The notes beneath the pieces are model-generated. The model was not told where the DNA came from. It ran no database searches and saw nothing but the letters and a program-made list of their open reading frames with translations. A stretch of 64,000 nt of DNA, from assembly GCF_016464705.1 (NCBI RefSeq), contig NZ_JAEHOB010000003.1, forward strand, positions 211,599 through 275,598, given 5' to 3'. This document shows, in pieces, positions 56,676-64,000 of this stretch (positions within the stretch are counted from its first letter, which is position 1; each line of letters starts with the position of its first letter). Made by a program: the position numbers and the translations under genes. Origin of the DNA: Qaidamihabitans albus (GTDB lineage Bacteria > Actinomycetota > Actinomycetes > Mycobacteriales > Pseudonocardiaceae).

Positions 56676-58343
56676 TCAGCGGTAGCGCTTGCTCGGCGCT
56701 GGACGGTCGCGGCGGACCGTCGCTTTCTTTCCCTTGATGTGGCTGCGTTGCAGGGCGCTGATCACGTCGTCGGCGGCCGACTGCGGCACCTCGACCAGCG
56801 AGAACTTGTCGGTGATCTCGATCGCCCCGATGTTGCCACCGCTGAGGCCCGCCTCGCCGGCGATCGCGCCCACCAGGTCCTGCGGCCGGATGCCGGCCCG
56901 GCGCCCGACGCTGAAGAACAGCCGCGTCATCCCGCTCGCGGTCGTCCGGCTCCGCCGGTCACCGCCGTGGCCCTCGCCCGTCCGGGCCGCGGCGACCTGC
57001 GGGATCTCCTGCTCGTCGGTCGTGCCGCCGGTGGCCTCGTGTGCCAGCTTCACCGCGGCGAGGGCCATGTCCATGACGTCGAACTCCTCGGCGAGCGACT
57101 CGGCCACCGCGCGGTAGGGCTCCAGGTCGTCGGTGAGCAGGGTCTCCCGCAGCGTCGCGCGGGCGAGTTCGAGGCGGCGCTCGTGCAGGTCCGCGACGGT
57201 CGGCACCTTCTCGACCGCGATCCGCTGCCCGGTGACCCGCTCGATCGCCTTGAGCATCCGGTGCTCGCGCGGCTCGGCAAGGGTGATCGCCACGCCCTCG
57301 CGGCCGGCCCGGCCGACCCGGCCGATGCGGTGCACGTACGACTCCGGTGCCGACGGCACGTCGTAGTTGACGACGTGGGTGAGCTGCTCGATGTCCAGCC
57401 CGCGGGCGGCGACGTCGGTGGCGACCAGCAGCTCCGCGGTACCGCCGCGCAGCCGCGCCATCACCCGGTCGCGCTGTTCCTGGTTCATCCCGCCGTGCAG
57501 CGCCTCGGCGCGGTAGCCGCGCCCGTTCAGCGTCTCGGTGAGCTGGTCGACCTCCTGCCGCGTGCGGCAGAAGACGAGGGCAGCCGAGGGCGCCTCCACG
57601 TCGAGCACCCGGCCGAGCGCCGCGGGCTTGTGCGCGCGGGCGACCAGGTAGGCGTTCTGCCGCACCAGCGGCGCCTCGCCGGGTGCCGGTGCCTCACGGC
57701 CGATCTCGATCTTGACCGCGTCGCGGAGGTGGCGGCGGGCGATGGCGTCGATGCGCGCCGGGATGGTGGCCGAGAACAGCAGCGTCTGCCGGTCACCGGG
57801 CGTCTTCTCCAGCACCGCCTCGATGTCCTCGGCGAAGCCCATGTCGAGCATCTCGTCCGCCTCGTCGAGCACGACCGTCGCCACCTCGTGCAGCTTGAGC
57901 GTGCCGCGGCTGAGGTGGTCGAGCGCGCGGCCGGGGGTTGCGACCACGACGTCCACCCCGCGTTGCAGCGCCTGCAGCTGCCGCCCGATCGGCGCGCCGC
58001 CGTAGATGGGCAGCACCCGGGTGCCCAGCTCTCGGCCGTAGCGATGGAACGCCTCCGAGACCTGCACGGCGAGCTCGCGCGTCGGTACGAGCACGAGCGC
58101 CACCGGTGCGGTCCCGCCCGAGCGGGCCGTGCGCTGCAGCACGGGCAGGGCGAACGCCGCGGTCTTGCCCGTGCCGGTCGCCGCCTGCCCGCGCAGATCG
58201 CGGCCGGCCAGCAGCGGCGGGATCGCCTCCCGCTGGATCGGCGTCGGCTCCTCGTAACCGAGACCGGACAGCGCGCGCAGCAGCTCGGGCCGGAGCTCCA
58301 GGTCGGCGAAGGTGCCCGCACCGTCGGGTTCGTTGAGGGTCAT
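56676..58343 (-). CDS. DEAD-box ATP-dependent RNA helicase with DbpA-type RNA-binding domain (DeaD-like)
   Basis: This 555-residue helicase has the Q motif YEEPTPIQREAIPPLL, motif I GQAATGTGKTAAFALP, PTRELAVQ, TPGRALDHL, DEAD in VVLDEADEMLDMGF, SAT in LLFSATIPARI, and C-terminal helicase motifs ATDVAARGLDI and HRIGRVGRAG. The C-terminal DbpA RNA-binding fold reads GMTRLFFSVGRRAGIRPQDL and KFSLVEVPQSAADDVI. It should unwind RNA during ribosome assembly, translation and cold stress. ATG 58343 follows AAGGAG. The gene stands alone between the DUF2252 gene and a tetR-type gene. Confidence 0.94.
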   Translation of the reverse strand: MTLNEPDGAGTFADLELRPELLRALSGLGYEEPTPIQREAIPPLLAGRDLRGQAATGTGKTAAFALPVLQRTARSGGTAPVALVLVPTRELAVQVSEAFHRYGRELGTRVLPIYGGAPIGRQLQALQRGVDVVVATPGRALDHLSRGTLKLHEVATVVLDEADEMLDMGFAEDIEAVLEKTPGDRQTLLFSATIPARIDAIARRHLRDAVKIEIGREAPAPGEAPLVRQNAYLVARAHKPAALGRVLDVEAPSAALVFCRTRQEVDQLTETLNGRGYRAEALHGGMNQEQRDRVMARLRGGTAELLVATDVAARGLDIEQLTHVVNYDVPSAPESYVHRIGRVGRAGREGVAITLAEPREHRMLKAIERVTGQRIAVEKVPTVADLHERRLELARATLRETLLTDDLEPYRAVAESLAEEFDVMDMALAAVKLAHEATGGTTDEQEIPQVAAARTGEGHGGDRRSRTTASGMTRLFFSVGRRAGIRPQDLVGAIAGEAGLSGGNIGAIEITDKFSLVEVPQSAADDVISALQRSHIKGKKATVRRDRPAPSKRYR

Positions 58344-58431
58344 TCGTCGGCTCCTTGTCCCAGGACTTACTGCCTCCGGGCGAACCAGGGCAAGAACGTC
58401 ACGGTATCCGACTACCCCTCGGCCTGCGGAG

Positions 58432-59082
58432 TCACGCCGAAGCGGCGAGCGCGATCCGCTCGACCACCTGCGCAATGTGCTCGACGAACCGGCCGACCGG
58501 GACATCGAGCCCCCGTTCGAGCCACGCCTGGTACAGGTAGGCTAGTGAGCCGAACACCGCCAGTGCGTTGAGCTCGATGTCGGTGTCGTCCGCCTCGCCA
58601 GGGCCGAGCAGGCCCTCCCGCAGCGTCCGGGCGATGGGCCGGGTGAACTCCCCGACCAGTTCCGCGCCCCGCCGGGTGAGCTCGGGAGCGGCCAGGGACT
58701 CGACGAACATGATCCGGCCTCGCCGCGGATCGGCCACGACGAACTCGGTGAACGCGCGCACCACGTGCCGGACCAGGCGAGCGGGCTCGGCCGGGGCGCT
58801 CTCCAGCGCGGCGAGCACCTCGTCGCGCGCCGCCAGCGCCACCGACTCCAGCACGGCCACCAGCAGGGCCTCCCGGTTGGGAAAACTCTCGTAGAAGTAG
58901 CGCTCGGTCAGCCCGGCCTGCCGGGAGATGCCGCGCATCGAGACCGCCGCGGCTCCGTCCGTGCCCATCAGCTCCGTCCCGGCTTCGATGAGCCGGCTAC
59001 GGCGCCGTGCCCGGCGGTCGTCCGGTTCCTGTCCGCGCCAGCGGCGCTGTGGGGTCTCCGGGGTCTCGGCGCTGCTCACCAC
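58432..59082 (-). CDS. TetR family transcriptional regulator
   Basis: This 216-residue repressor has an N-terminal TetR helix-turn-helix: RRARRRSRLIEAGTELMGTD, AAAVSMRGISRQAGLTERYF, YESFPNREALLVAVLESVAL. The C-terminal helical ligand domain is variable (TEFVVADPRRGRIMFVESLA). It is divergent from an MpaB-family oxygenase gene with a 76-base gap holding a perfect palindrome, so it likely represses both. The start is GTG 59082 or the adjacent GTG 59079. The ligand is unknown. Confidence 0.9.
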   Translation of the reverse strand: MVSSAETPETPQRRWRGQEPDDRRARRRSRLIEAGTELMGTDGAAAVSMRGISRQAGLTERYFYESFPNREALLVAVLESVALAARDEVLAALESAPAEPARLVRHVVRAFTEFVVADPRRGRIMFVESLAAPELTRRGAELVGEFTRPIARTLREGLLGPGEADDTDIELNALAVFGSLAYLYQAWLERGLDVPVGRFVEHIAQVVERIALAASA

Positions 59083-59109
59083 CCCATCCTGGCATGCACC
59101 GACAAGTTG

Positions 59110-59123
59110 ACATCAGCTGATGT
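59110..59123. promoter_or_regulatory. TetR operator candidate
   Basis: Perfect 14-nt palindrome ACATCAGCTGATGT in the short gap between the divergent tetR-type and oxygenase genes. A partial second copy (CATGTGATGTC) follows 6 bases later. The first palindrome overlaps a TTGACA-like hexamer (59107), so binding would block the plus-strand promoter, whose -10 may be TAAATT at 59141. Confidence 0.6.
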
Positions 59124-59158
59124 TGACAGCATGTGATGTCTAAATTAGCTTCCGAACC

Positions 59159-59980
59159 ATGACGCCGCCCCCACTGGGACCCGAATCGCTCACCTGGCGC
59201 CGCTTCGGCGACCTGCGCACGGCCCTGCTGATCGGCTGGGCCGGCACGCTGCAGGCCATGCATCCGGTGATCAGCACGGCACTGGTGCAGCACTCCGACG
59301 TCTTCGGCAACCCGGTCAACCGGCTGCTGCGCTCGGCGGGCCCGATCGTCGAGGTCGTCTACCGGGGCCGCCCGGCGGGAACCCGGGTGCGCGACCTGCA
59401 CCACGGGATCGAGGGCAGCCACGCCGACGGCCGCCGCTACCACGCGCTCAACCCGGAGCCGTACTTCTGGGCCCACGCCACGTTCCTCGCCACGCAGTAC
59501 GTCGTCGCGGAACGCTTCGGCGATCCGCTCTCCGAGGCCGAGAAGGAACGGCTCTACCAGGAGTCGATCCGGTGGTACGCCCACTACGGCATGTCGACGC
59601 GCGTGGCGCCGCCGGACTACCGCGCCTTCCGCGCGTACTGGGAGCGCATGGTGTCCGAGGTGCTGGTCCGCTCGGCGGCGATCGAGCGCTCGCCGCTGCA
59701 TCGTGGAGAGCGCACGCCGTCGCCCTTTCCCTGGCTGCCCGCACCCGTCTGGGCCGTGCTCGGTCCGGTCTTCTCCGGACTGCAGATGTGGCTGGCGCGC
59801 GGGCTGCTTCCCCCGGCGGCCCGCGAGACCCTCGGGTGGGACTGGTCCGCCGGCGACGAACGCCGCCTGCGCGTCTTCGCGTTCGCCGTCCGCACCGTCT
59901 TCCGGCTGGTGCCCGCGCCCTACCGTCTCGCACCCGCCGCGCGCCGCGCCTACCGCGAGGCCGCGCGCCGCGAGATCTGA
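59159..59980 (+). CDS. Oxygenase MpaB family protein (DUF2236, latex-clearing protein-like)
   Basis: This 273-residue protein has the DUF2236/MpaB fold. Characteristic stretches are GWAGTLQAMHPVISTALVQH, RDLHHGIEGSHADGRRYHAL and NPEPYFWAHATFLATQYVVA, which hold the histidines and lysine-region residues that bind heme or metal in Lcp-type enzymes. Members include fungal MpaB and rubber oxygenase Lcp, which cleave isoprenoid chains; most bacterial members have no known substrate. ATG 59159 is the first base after a short leader without a ribosome site, so it may be leaderless. It is controlled by the adjacent TetR-type protein, by inference. Confidence 0.87.
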   Translation: MTPPPLGPESLTWRRFGDLRTALLIGWAGTLQAMHPVISTALVQHSDVFGNPVNRLLRSAGPIVEVVYRGRPAGTRVRDLHHGIEGSHADGRRYHALNPEPYFWAHATFLATQYVVAERFGDPLSEAEKERLYQESIRWYAHYGMSTRVAPPDYRAFRAYWERMVSEVLVRSAAIERSPLHRGERTPSPFPWLPAPVWAVLGPVFSGLQMWLARGLLPPAARETLGWDWSAGDERRLRVFAFAVRTVFRLVPAPYRLAPAARRAYREAARREI

Positions 59981-60038
59981 TCTAGCGGCGGCTCGCCGAC
60001 ATCTCGCGCCTCCCGGGTGAGCGAGAGGAGGCCGCCCG

Positions 60039-60593
60039 ATGACACCCGACGAATCCCCGTTGCGAATCGCGGTGCTCATCGGCAGCACCCGGGAGGGCCG
60101 TGCCGGGCTAGAGGTGGGCGAGTGGTTCACCGAGCGGGCGAGTCGGCGGGCGGATGTCGAAGCGAGCGTGCTCGACCTCGCGGGATACGGCTTTCCCGAC
60201 CGCTACCCCGGTACGGCGACCGCGGAGATGACGGACTTCACCGCCCGCATCGGGGCGGCCGAGGGCTTCGTCGTGGTGACCCCGGAGTACAACCGCAGCT
60301 TCCCGGCCTCGCTCAAGCAGGCGATCGACTACGCCTACGACGAGTGGCACGCGAAGCCGGTCGGCTTCGTCTCCTACGGCTGCCGGTCGGCGGGGCTGTT
60401 CGCGGTCGAGCAACTGCGCGTGGTCTTCACCGAACTGCACACCGTGACCGTGCGCGACACCGTCAGCTTCAACCTGTTCGACGAGCGTGGCACGGACGCG
60501 GTCGCCCTGTCCGTCGACAACATGCTCGACCAGCTCACCTGGTGGGGCCGGGCGCTGCGGGTCGCCCGCGCGAGCCACCCCTACGTCTCCTGA
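60039..60593 (+). CDS. NAD(P)H-dependent FMN reductase
   Basis: This 184-residue flavodoxin-fold protein has [20 protein letters not shown] (FMN phosphate loop), [20 protein letters not shown] (the PEYN motif of FMN reductases) and [19 protein letters not shown]. It should reduce FMN, quinones or azo compounds with NADPH. ATG 60039 follows GAGGAGG. The DrrAB-like exporter genes start 13 bases after its stop, so all three may form one operon, pairing a reductase with efflux of a redox-active compound. Confidence 0.9.
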   Translation: MTPDESPLRIAVLIGSTREGRAGLEVGEWFTERASRRADVEASVLDLAGYGFPDRYPGTATAEMTDFTARIGAAEGFVVVTPEYNRSFPASLKQAIDYAYDEWHAKPVGFVSYGCRSAGLFAVEQLRVVFTELHTVTVRDTVSFNLFDERGTDAVALSVDNMLDQLTWWGRALRVARASHPYVS

Positions 60594-60606
60594 AAGGAAG
60601 CGGAAC

Positions 60607-61593
60607 ATGACCGAATCGACAGATCTGGCGATCGAGACTTCCGGGCTCGTGAAGGTCTTCGGCAAGACCCGCGCGGTGGACGGGGTCGACCTCGCCGTAC
60701 CCGCGGGCACCGTCTACGGCGTGCTCGGCCCCAACGGCGCGGGCAAGACCACCGCCGTCAAGATGCTGGCCACCCTGCTGCGCCCGGACGGCGGCGAGGC
60801 CCGTGTCTTCGGCCACGACGTGCTGCGCGAGGCCGACGCCGTGCGCAGCCGGGTCAGCCTCACCGGGCAGTACGCCTCGATCGACGACGACCTGACCGGG
60901 ATGGAGAACCTGGTCCTGCTCGGCAGGCTGCTCGGCCACCGCAAACCCGCCGCGAGGGACCGCGCCGCGCGGCTGCTGGACGCCTTCGGGCTCAGCGATG
61001 CCGCCGACCGCTCGGTCAAGGGCTACTCGGGCGGTATGCGCCGGCGCATCGACATCGCCGCCAGCATCATCAAGACCCCGGACGTGCTCTTCCTGGACGA
61101 GCCGACCACGGGCCTGGACCCGCGCAGTCGCAACCAGGTCTGGGACATCGTGCGGATCATCGTCGCCCAGGGCACGACGGTCATGCTGACCACGCAGTAC
61201 CTGGACGAGGCCGATCACCTCGCATCCCGGATCGCCGTGATCGACCAGGGCAAGGTGATCGCCGAGGGCACGCCGGGAGAGCTGAAGGCCTCGGTCGGCG
61301 CGGGGTCGATCCACGTGCGGCTGCGGGACGCGAACCAGCGGGCGGATGCTCAGCGGGTGATGGCGCGCGCGCTGGGCGGCGAGGTGCAGCTGGATGCCGA
61401 CCCGGTGGCGCTGACCGCCCGCATCTCCGGCGACGAGTCGGACGCCGGTGCCGCCGACCGGGCCGCCACCGCACTCGCCGAGCTGGCCGGGGCCCGGATC
61501 ACCGTCGACGACTTCTCCCTCGGCCAGCCCAGCCTGGACGAGGTCTTCCTCGCTCTCACCGACCACCCGACCGAACAGGAGGCCGCGGCATGA
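60607..61593 (+). CDS. ABC exporter ATP-binding protein, DrrA-like
   Basis: This 328-residue ATPase belongs to the daunorubicin-resistance DrrA family. Motifs: [20 protein letters not shown] (Walker A), [20 protein letters not shown] (Q loop), [20 protein letters not shown] (signature), [16 protein letters not shown] (Walker B) and [15 protein letters not shown] (switch region, with Gln where others have His). The C-terminal DUF4162-type domain ends near [15 protein letters not shown], which includes the LDEVF motif of DrrA. ATG 60607 follows AAAGGAAG. It overlaps the permease gene (ATGA). Drug or antibiotic efflux is likely, substrate unknown. Confidence 0.93.
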   Translation: MTESTDLAIETSGLVKVFGKTRAVDGVDLAVPAGTVYGVLGPNGAGKTTAVKMLATLLRPDGGEARVFGHDVLREADAVRSRVSLTGQYASIDDDLTGMENLVLLGRLLGHRKPAARDRAARLLDAFGLSDAADRSVKGYSGGMRRRIDIAASIIKTPDVLFLDEPTTGLDPRSRNQVWDIVRIIVAQGTTVMLTTQYLDEADHLASRIAVIDQGKVIAEGTPGELKASVGAGSIHVRLRDANQRADAQRVMARALGGEVQLDADPVALTARISGDESDAGAADRAATALAELAGARITVDDFSLGQPSLDEVFLALTDHPTEQEAAA

Positions 61594-62444
61594 GCACCGC
61601 GACGACAAGCGAGACAAGACCGTCCACTTCGTACACACCGGCCGCCGACAGCCTCGGTGCCGTCCTCGCTTCGGGGGAGCAGCCGTCCCGGCCCAGCGCG
61701 CTGTCCGCATCCGTCACCTTCGGCTGGCGGGCGATGCTGAAGATCAAGCACGTGCCGGAGCAACTCTTCGACGTGACCGCGTTCCCGATCATGATGACGC
61801 TGATGTTCACCTACCTGTTCGGCGGCGCGCTCGCCGGATCGACTGGGGACTACCTGCAGTTCCTGCTCCCGGGCATCCTGGTGATGAGCGTCGTGATGAT
61901 CACGATGTACACCGGCGTCGGGGTGAACACCGACATCGAGAAGGGCGTGTTCGACCGCTTCCGCACGCTGCCGATCTGGCGGCCGGCCGCGCTGGTCGGC
62001 GCCGTGCTCGGGGACGTCTTCCGCTACGCGATGGCCTCGACGGTCATCCTGGTGCTCGGCCTGATCCTGGGCTTCCGGCCCGGTGGCGGGCTCGCCGGAG
62101 TGCTGACGGCCGTGCTGTTGCTGATGGCGTTCTCCTTCGCCTTCTCCTGGATCTGGACCATGTTCGGTCTGCTGCTGCGCACCGAGAAGTCGGTGATGGG
62201 CGTCAGCATGCTGGTGCTGTTCCCGATGACGTTCCTCAGCAACGTCTTCGTCAACCCGGAGACCATGCCCGGCTGGCTGCAGGCCTTCGTGGACGTCAAC
62301 CCGATCGCGCACCTCGTCGCCGCCGTGCGCGGGCTGATGGAGGGAAACCCGGAAGCCGGTGAGATCACCTGGACCCTGGTGTCCGGCGGGGTGATCCTCG
62401 CGGTCTTCGGAACGCTGACCATGCGGTTGTACAACCGCAAATGA
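61590..62444 (+). CDS. ABC-2 type exporter permease, DrrB-like
   Basis: This 284-residue membrane protein has six helices in the ABC-2 pattern: [100 protein letters not shown] and [16 protein letters not shown]. The ABC-2 signature is in the loop [20 protein letters not shown]. It pairs with the DrrA-like ATPase, whose stop it overlaps (ATGA at 61590-61593). The N-terminal 45 residues are polar and cytoplasmic. Likely exports a lipophilic drug or glycolipid. Confidence 0.92.
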   Translation: MSTATTSETRPSTSYTPAADSLGAVLASGEQPSRPSALSASVTFGWRAMLKIKHVPEQLFDVTAFPIMMTLMFTYLFGGALAGSTGDYLQFLLPGILVMSVVMITMYTGVGVNTDIEKGVFDRFRTLPIWRPAALVGAVLGDVFRYAMASTVILVLGLILGFRPGGGLAGVLTAVLLLMAFSFAFSWIWTMFGLLLRTEKSVMGVSMLVLFPMTFLSNVFVNPETMPGWLQAFVDVNPIAHLVAAVRGLMEGNPEAGEITWTLVSGGVILAVFGTLTMRLYNRK

Positions 62445-62453
62445 CTGGGGGTC

Positions 62454-62520
62454 GGGATCTCCTGGCGTGCTGTGTCATCTTCGAAACGACCTTCCCAGGT
62501 CACAGTCGCCAGGAGGTCCC
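62454..62520. terminator. Inverted repeat at the convergent gene ends
   Basis: Arms GGGATCTCCTGGCG (62454-62467) and CGCCAGGAGGTCCC (62507-62520), one mismatch, with a 39-nt spacer. It lies after the DrrB-like stop and overlaps the last codons of the TPR regulator. Weak terminator candidate. Confidence 0.35.
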
Positions 62521-64000
62521 GCGTTCGGGCTGGTATCGGCAGCTGGAACCGGTGGACACGCTCGCCCGCAGGTGGGCTGCCAGCTCAGGATGCCGCTCGT
62601 CCAGCTTGCGCAGCGTGTCCCGGATCCGGGCGGTCACCGTCTTGCGGGCGCGCTCGGCCTCGTCGCCCAGCCTGCGGGTGCGCCCGCCGAGACCGGCGGC
62701 GGTCCGCAGCTCGGTCAGCAGCGCGGCCCGTTCGCGGTCGAGTTCCGCGGCCCGGCCGTCGGAGCCGCGTTCGACGGCCGTGTCGATCTCCTCGTCCAGC
62801 TCGGCGAGGCGGGTCCGGTAGCGGGCCTTGGCCTCGTCGTCGAGGACATCGTCACCGCCCATCGCCCTGGCGGCGACCACCACCTCGCCGCCCTCGGGAT
62901 CGAGCAGCCGCACGGCGGGAACGTCCGTGCCCGGCCTGCTGAGCAGGTAGTGCAGATCGCGCAGTCCCTTGGCTGCGGGTACGTGCACCGTGCGGCCGGC
63001 CATCGTGAGCCGCCACACGCCGTCGGTGAACCGGAACTCGTTGGTGGCCGCGGTGGATACCTGCGTCGTGGTGGAGCCTGCCACCCGTACCCGCTCGGCG
63101 ATGTGCGCCATCCCGAGCTCGTCGGCCTCCCGCTCCACCTCGGACAGCAGCGTGCGTGCCGTGGCCGTGTCACCGGCCGCGCCGCGGGAGAGCAGTGCCT
63201 CGGCCAGCCCGGCGCGTGCCTGCACCGACCACGGCCGGGCGCCGAGCAGGTCGGCCGACCGGCGTGCGGCGGTGAACCGCTCGATCGCCTCGTCCCAGCG
63301 GCCCTGTGCCGCGTCGAGCCCGGCCAGCCACAGTGCCGCGGGCCCGCTGATGTCGCAGCCGAACAGCGCCACCATCCACTGGTCGGCGTACGGCGCCAGC
63401 TCCTTTCGTGCGCGCTCGCACAGCTCCGGGTCGCGGGAAGCCGCCGCGGCCTGTGCCTGGAACCGCAGCCACAGCGGGGCGAACATCCGGGGGAACTGCT
63501 CGCCGGTGGCGTGCACGGCGGCGAGGTATCGCAGCGCGGGGTCCCGGTCGCCCCGCAGCAGCGCCGTGCTGGCCGCGAGCATGCGGTGGTACGGGTGCCC
63601 GCACTCGTCGAGTTTCCGGTGCAGCTCCGCCAGCTCGTCGAACCGCCCCTGTAGTTGCAGCATCGTCCAGCGCACGTGCTGGGCCATGAACGAGAAGTGC
63701 GGGTGTTCGTCGGCGGGCACGCTCATCGCCTCGTCGAACCGTGCCGCGGCCTCGGCGAAGCGGCCCTGGAACGCGGCGATGATGCTCTGGTCGACCAGCG
63801 CGCCGATCCGCATCCGGGTGCGGCCGTCACCCTCGGTCAGCGCGACGAAGGCGTGCAGCGGCTCCACATAGCGGGGATCGCCCTGTTCCAGCAGCGCCAC
63901 CCAGCGCAGCGAGGTCGCGTACTGCTCCATCTCGACGTCCGCCGTGCGGCGGGCCACGTGCACCATCTCCTCGGTGAGTGCGACCCGCTCGTCCGCCGTG
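62500..64000 (-). CDS. TPR-containing transcriptional regulator/ATPase, C-terminal part (start beyond window)
   Basis: The frame is open to the window end, so this is the C-terminal part (500 residues) of a larger protein. It is built of TPR-like helices (MLQLQGRFDELAELHRKLDE, AALWLAGLDAAQGRWDEAIE, RARAGLAEALLSRG-type repeats). A C-terminal domain reads FRFTDGVWRLTMAGRTVHVP and KGLRDLHYLLSRPGTDVPAV, followed by a coiled coil and RKTVTARIRDTLRKLDERHP. This tail is typical of large actinobacterial AAA-TPR regulators (LuxR/BTAD-like families), where the N-terminal part holds the ATPase. It may sense a signal in secondary metabolism. The N-terminal domains cannot be seen here. Confidence 0.65.
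   Translation of the reverse strand, partial: TADERVALTEEMVHVARRTADVEMEQYATSLRWVALLEQGDPRYVEPLHAFVALTEGDGRTRMRIGALVDQSIIAAFQGRFAEAAARFDEAMSVPADEHPHFSFMAQHVRWTMLQLQGRFDELAELHRKLDECGHPYHRMLAASTALLRGDRDPALRYLAAVHATGEQFPRMFAPLWLRFQAQAAAASRDPELCERARKELAPYADQWMVALFGCDISGPAALWLAGLDAAQGRWDEAIERFTAARRSADLLGARPWSVQARAGLAEALLSRGAAGDTATARTLLSEVEREADELGMAHIAERVRVAGSTTTQVSTAATNEFRFTDGVWRLTMAGRTVHVPAAKGLRDLHYLLSRPGTDVPAVRLLDPEGGEVVVAARAMGGDDVLDDEAKARYRTRLAELDEEIDTAVERGSDGRAAELDRERAALLTELRTAAGLGGRTRRLGDEAERARKTVTARIRDTLRKLDERHPELAAHLRASVSTGSSCRYQPERGTSWRL

Overview
The window is high-GC chromosomal DNA from a mycolata-like actinobacterium, most likely in or near Pseudonocardiaceae (Amycolatopsis/Saccharomonospora type). 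Supporting signs are a proteasome activator Bpa ending in GQYL, an SsgA-like division protein, ESX/type VII accessory genes (EspG, PPE-like, EspC-like), a Ku/LigD-type repair pair, a SigB/SigF operon, and several genes in the order seen around Rv3772-Rv3780 of Mycobacterium tuberculosis. Genus is inference.

Layout. 1-6.6 kb: chromosomal genes (GT-C glycosyltransferase end, bpa, PLP enzyme, quinone oxidoreductase, secreted M28 peptidase, MarR regulator), then tRNA-Ser(UGA). 6.7-20.5 kb: an actinomycete integrative and conjugative element (AICE) using the 3' end of tRNA-Ser as att site. It carries integrase, excisionase, Rep, primase-polymerase, an FtsK/TraB translocase, a DUF2637 membrane protein, a chain of small translationally coupled genes, a divergent GntR repressor, and lower-GC cargo (XRE-TPR regulator plus KsgA/Erm-like methyltransferase; an unrecognised two-gene operon) beside attR. 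Just outside attR lies a relic of a second, related integrase. 20.7-25.6 kb: frameshifted DUF1801 gene, secreted lipase, XRE/ImmA pair, DUF2188 gene, DsbA-like protein, LpqI-like GH3 lipoprotein. 25.6-32 kb: SsgA-like protein, Pro/Glu-rich membrane protein, secreted GH3 glucosidase, AlkZ-like winged-helix protein, KAS III. 31.9-38.8 kb: membrane adenylate cyclase, ku and ligase, sigma factor/anti-sigma operon, baeRF protein with a SigF-type promoter, TauE permease. 38.8-45.3 kb: hisC2-like aminotransferase, dienelactone-hydrolase-like protein, an ESX trio, acetoacetyl-CoA synthetase, tRNA-Ser(GCU), tRNA-Arg(ACG). 45.6-50 kb: ABC exporter operon with a frameshifted ATPase, HxlR regulator divergent from a SAM methyltransferase. 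50-53.1 kb: a type VII effector-like cassette (EspC-like, DUF1023 hydrolase, LppA lipoprotein) and a degraded lipoprotein gene. 53.2-64 kb: deaminase, PhoD-like phosphatase with DUF2252 protein, DEAD-box helicase, TetR with MpaB-family oxygenase, FMN reductase with DrrAB-like exporter, and the end of a TPR regulator.

Gene relationships. Many genes overlap by 1-4 bases (ATGA, GTGA, TGATG, TAGTG), implying translational coupling within operons. A 46-48 nt palindrome recurs four times at gene ends with compensatory base changes, which points to selection on the hairpin. Three single-base losses in apparent short homopolymers break otherwise intact genes; these are either real decay or assembly errors.
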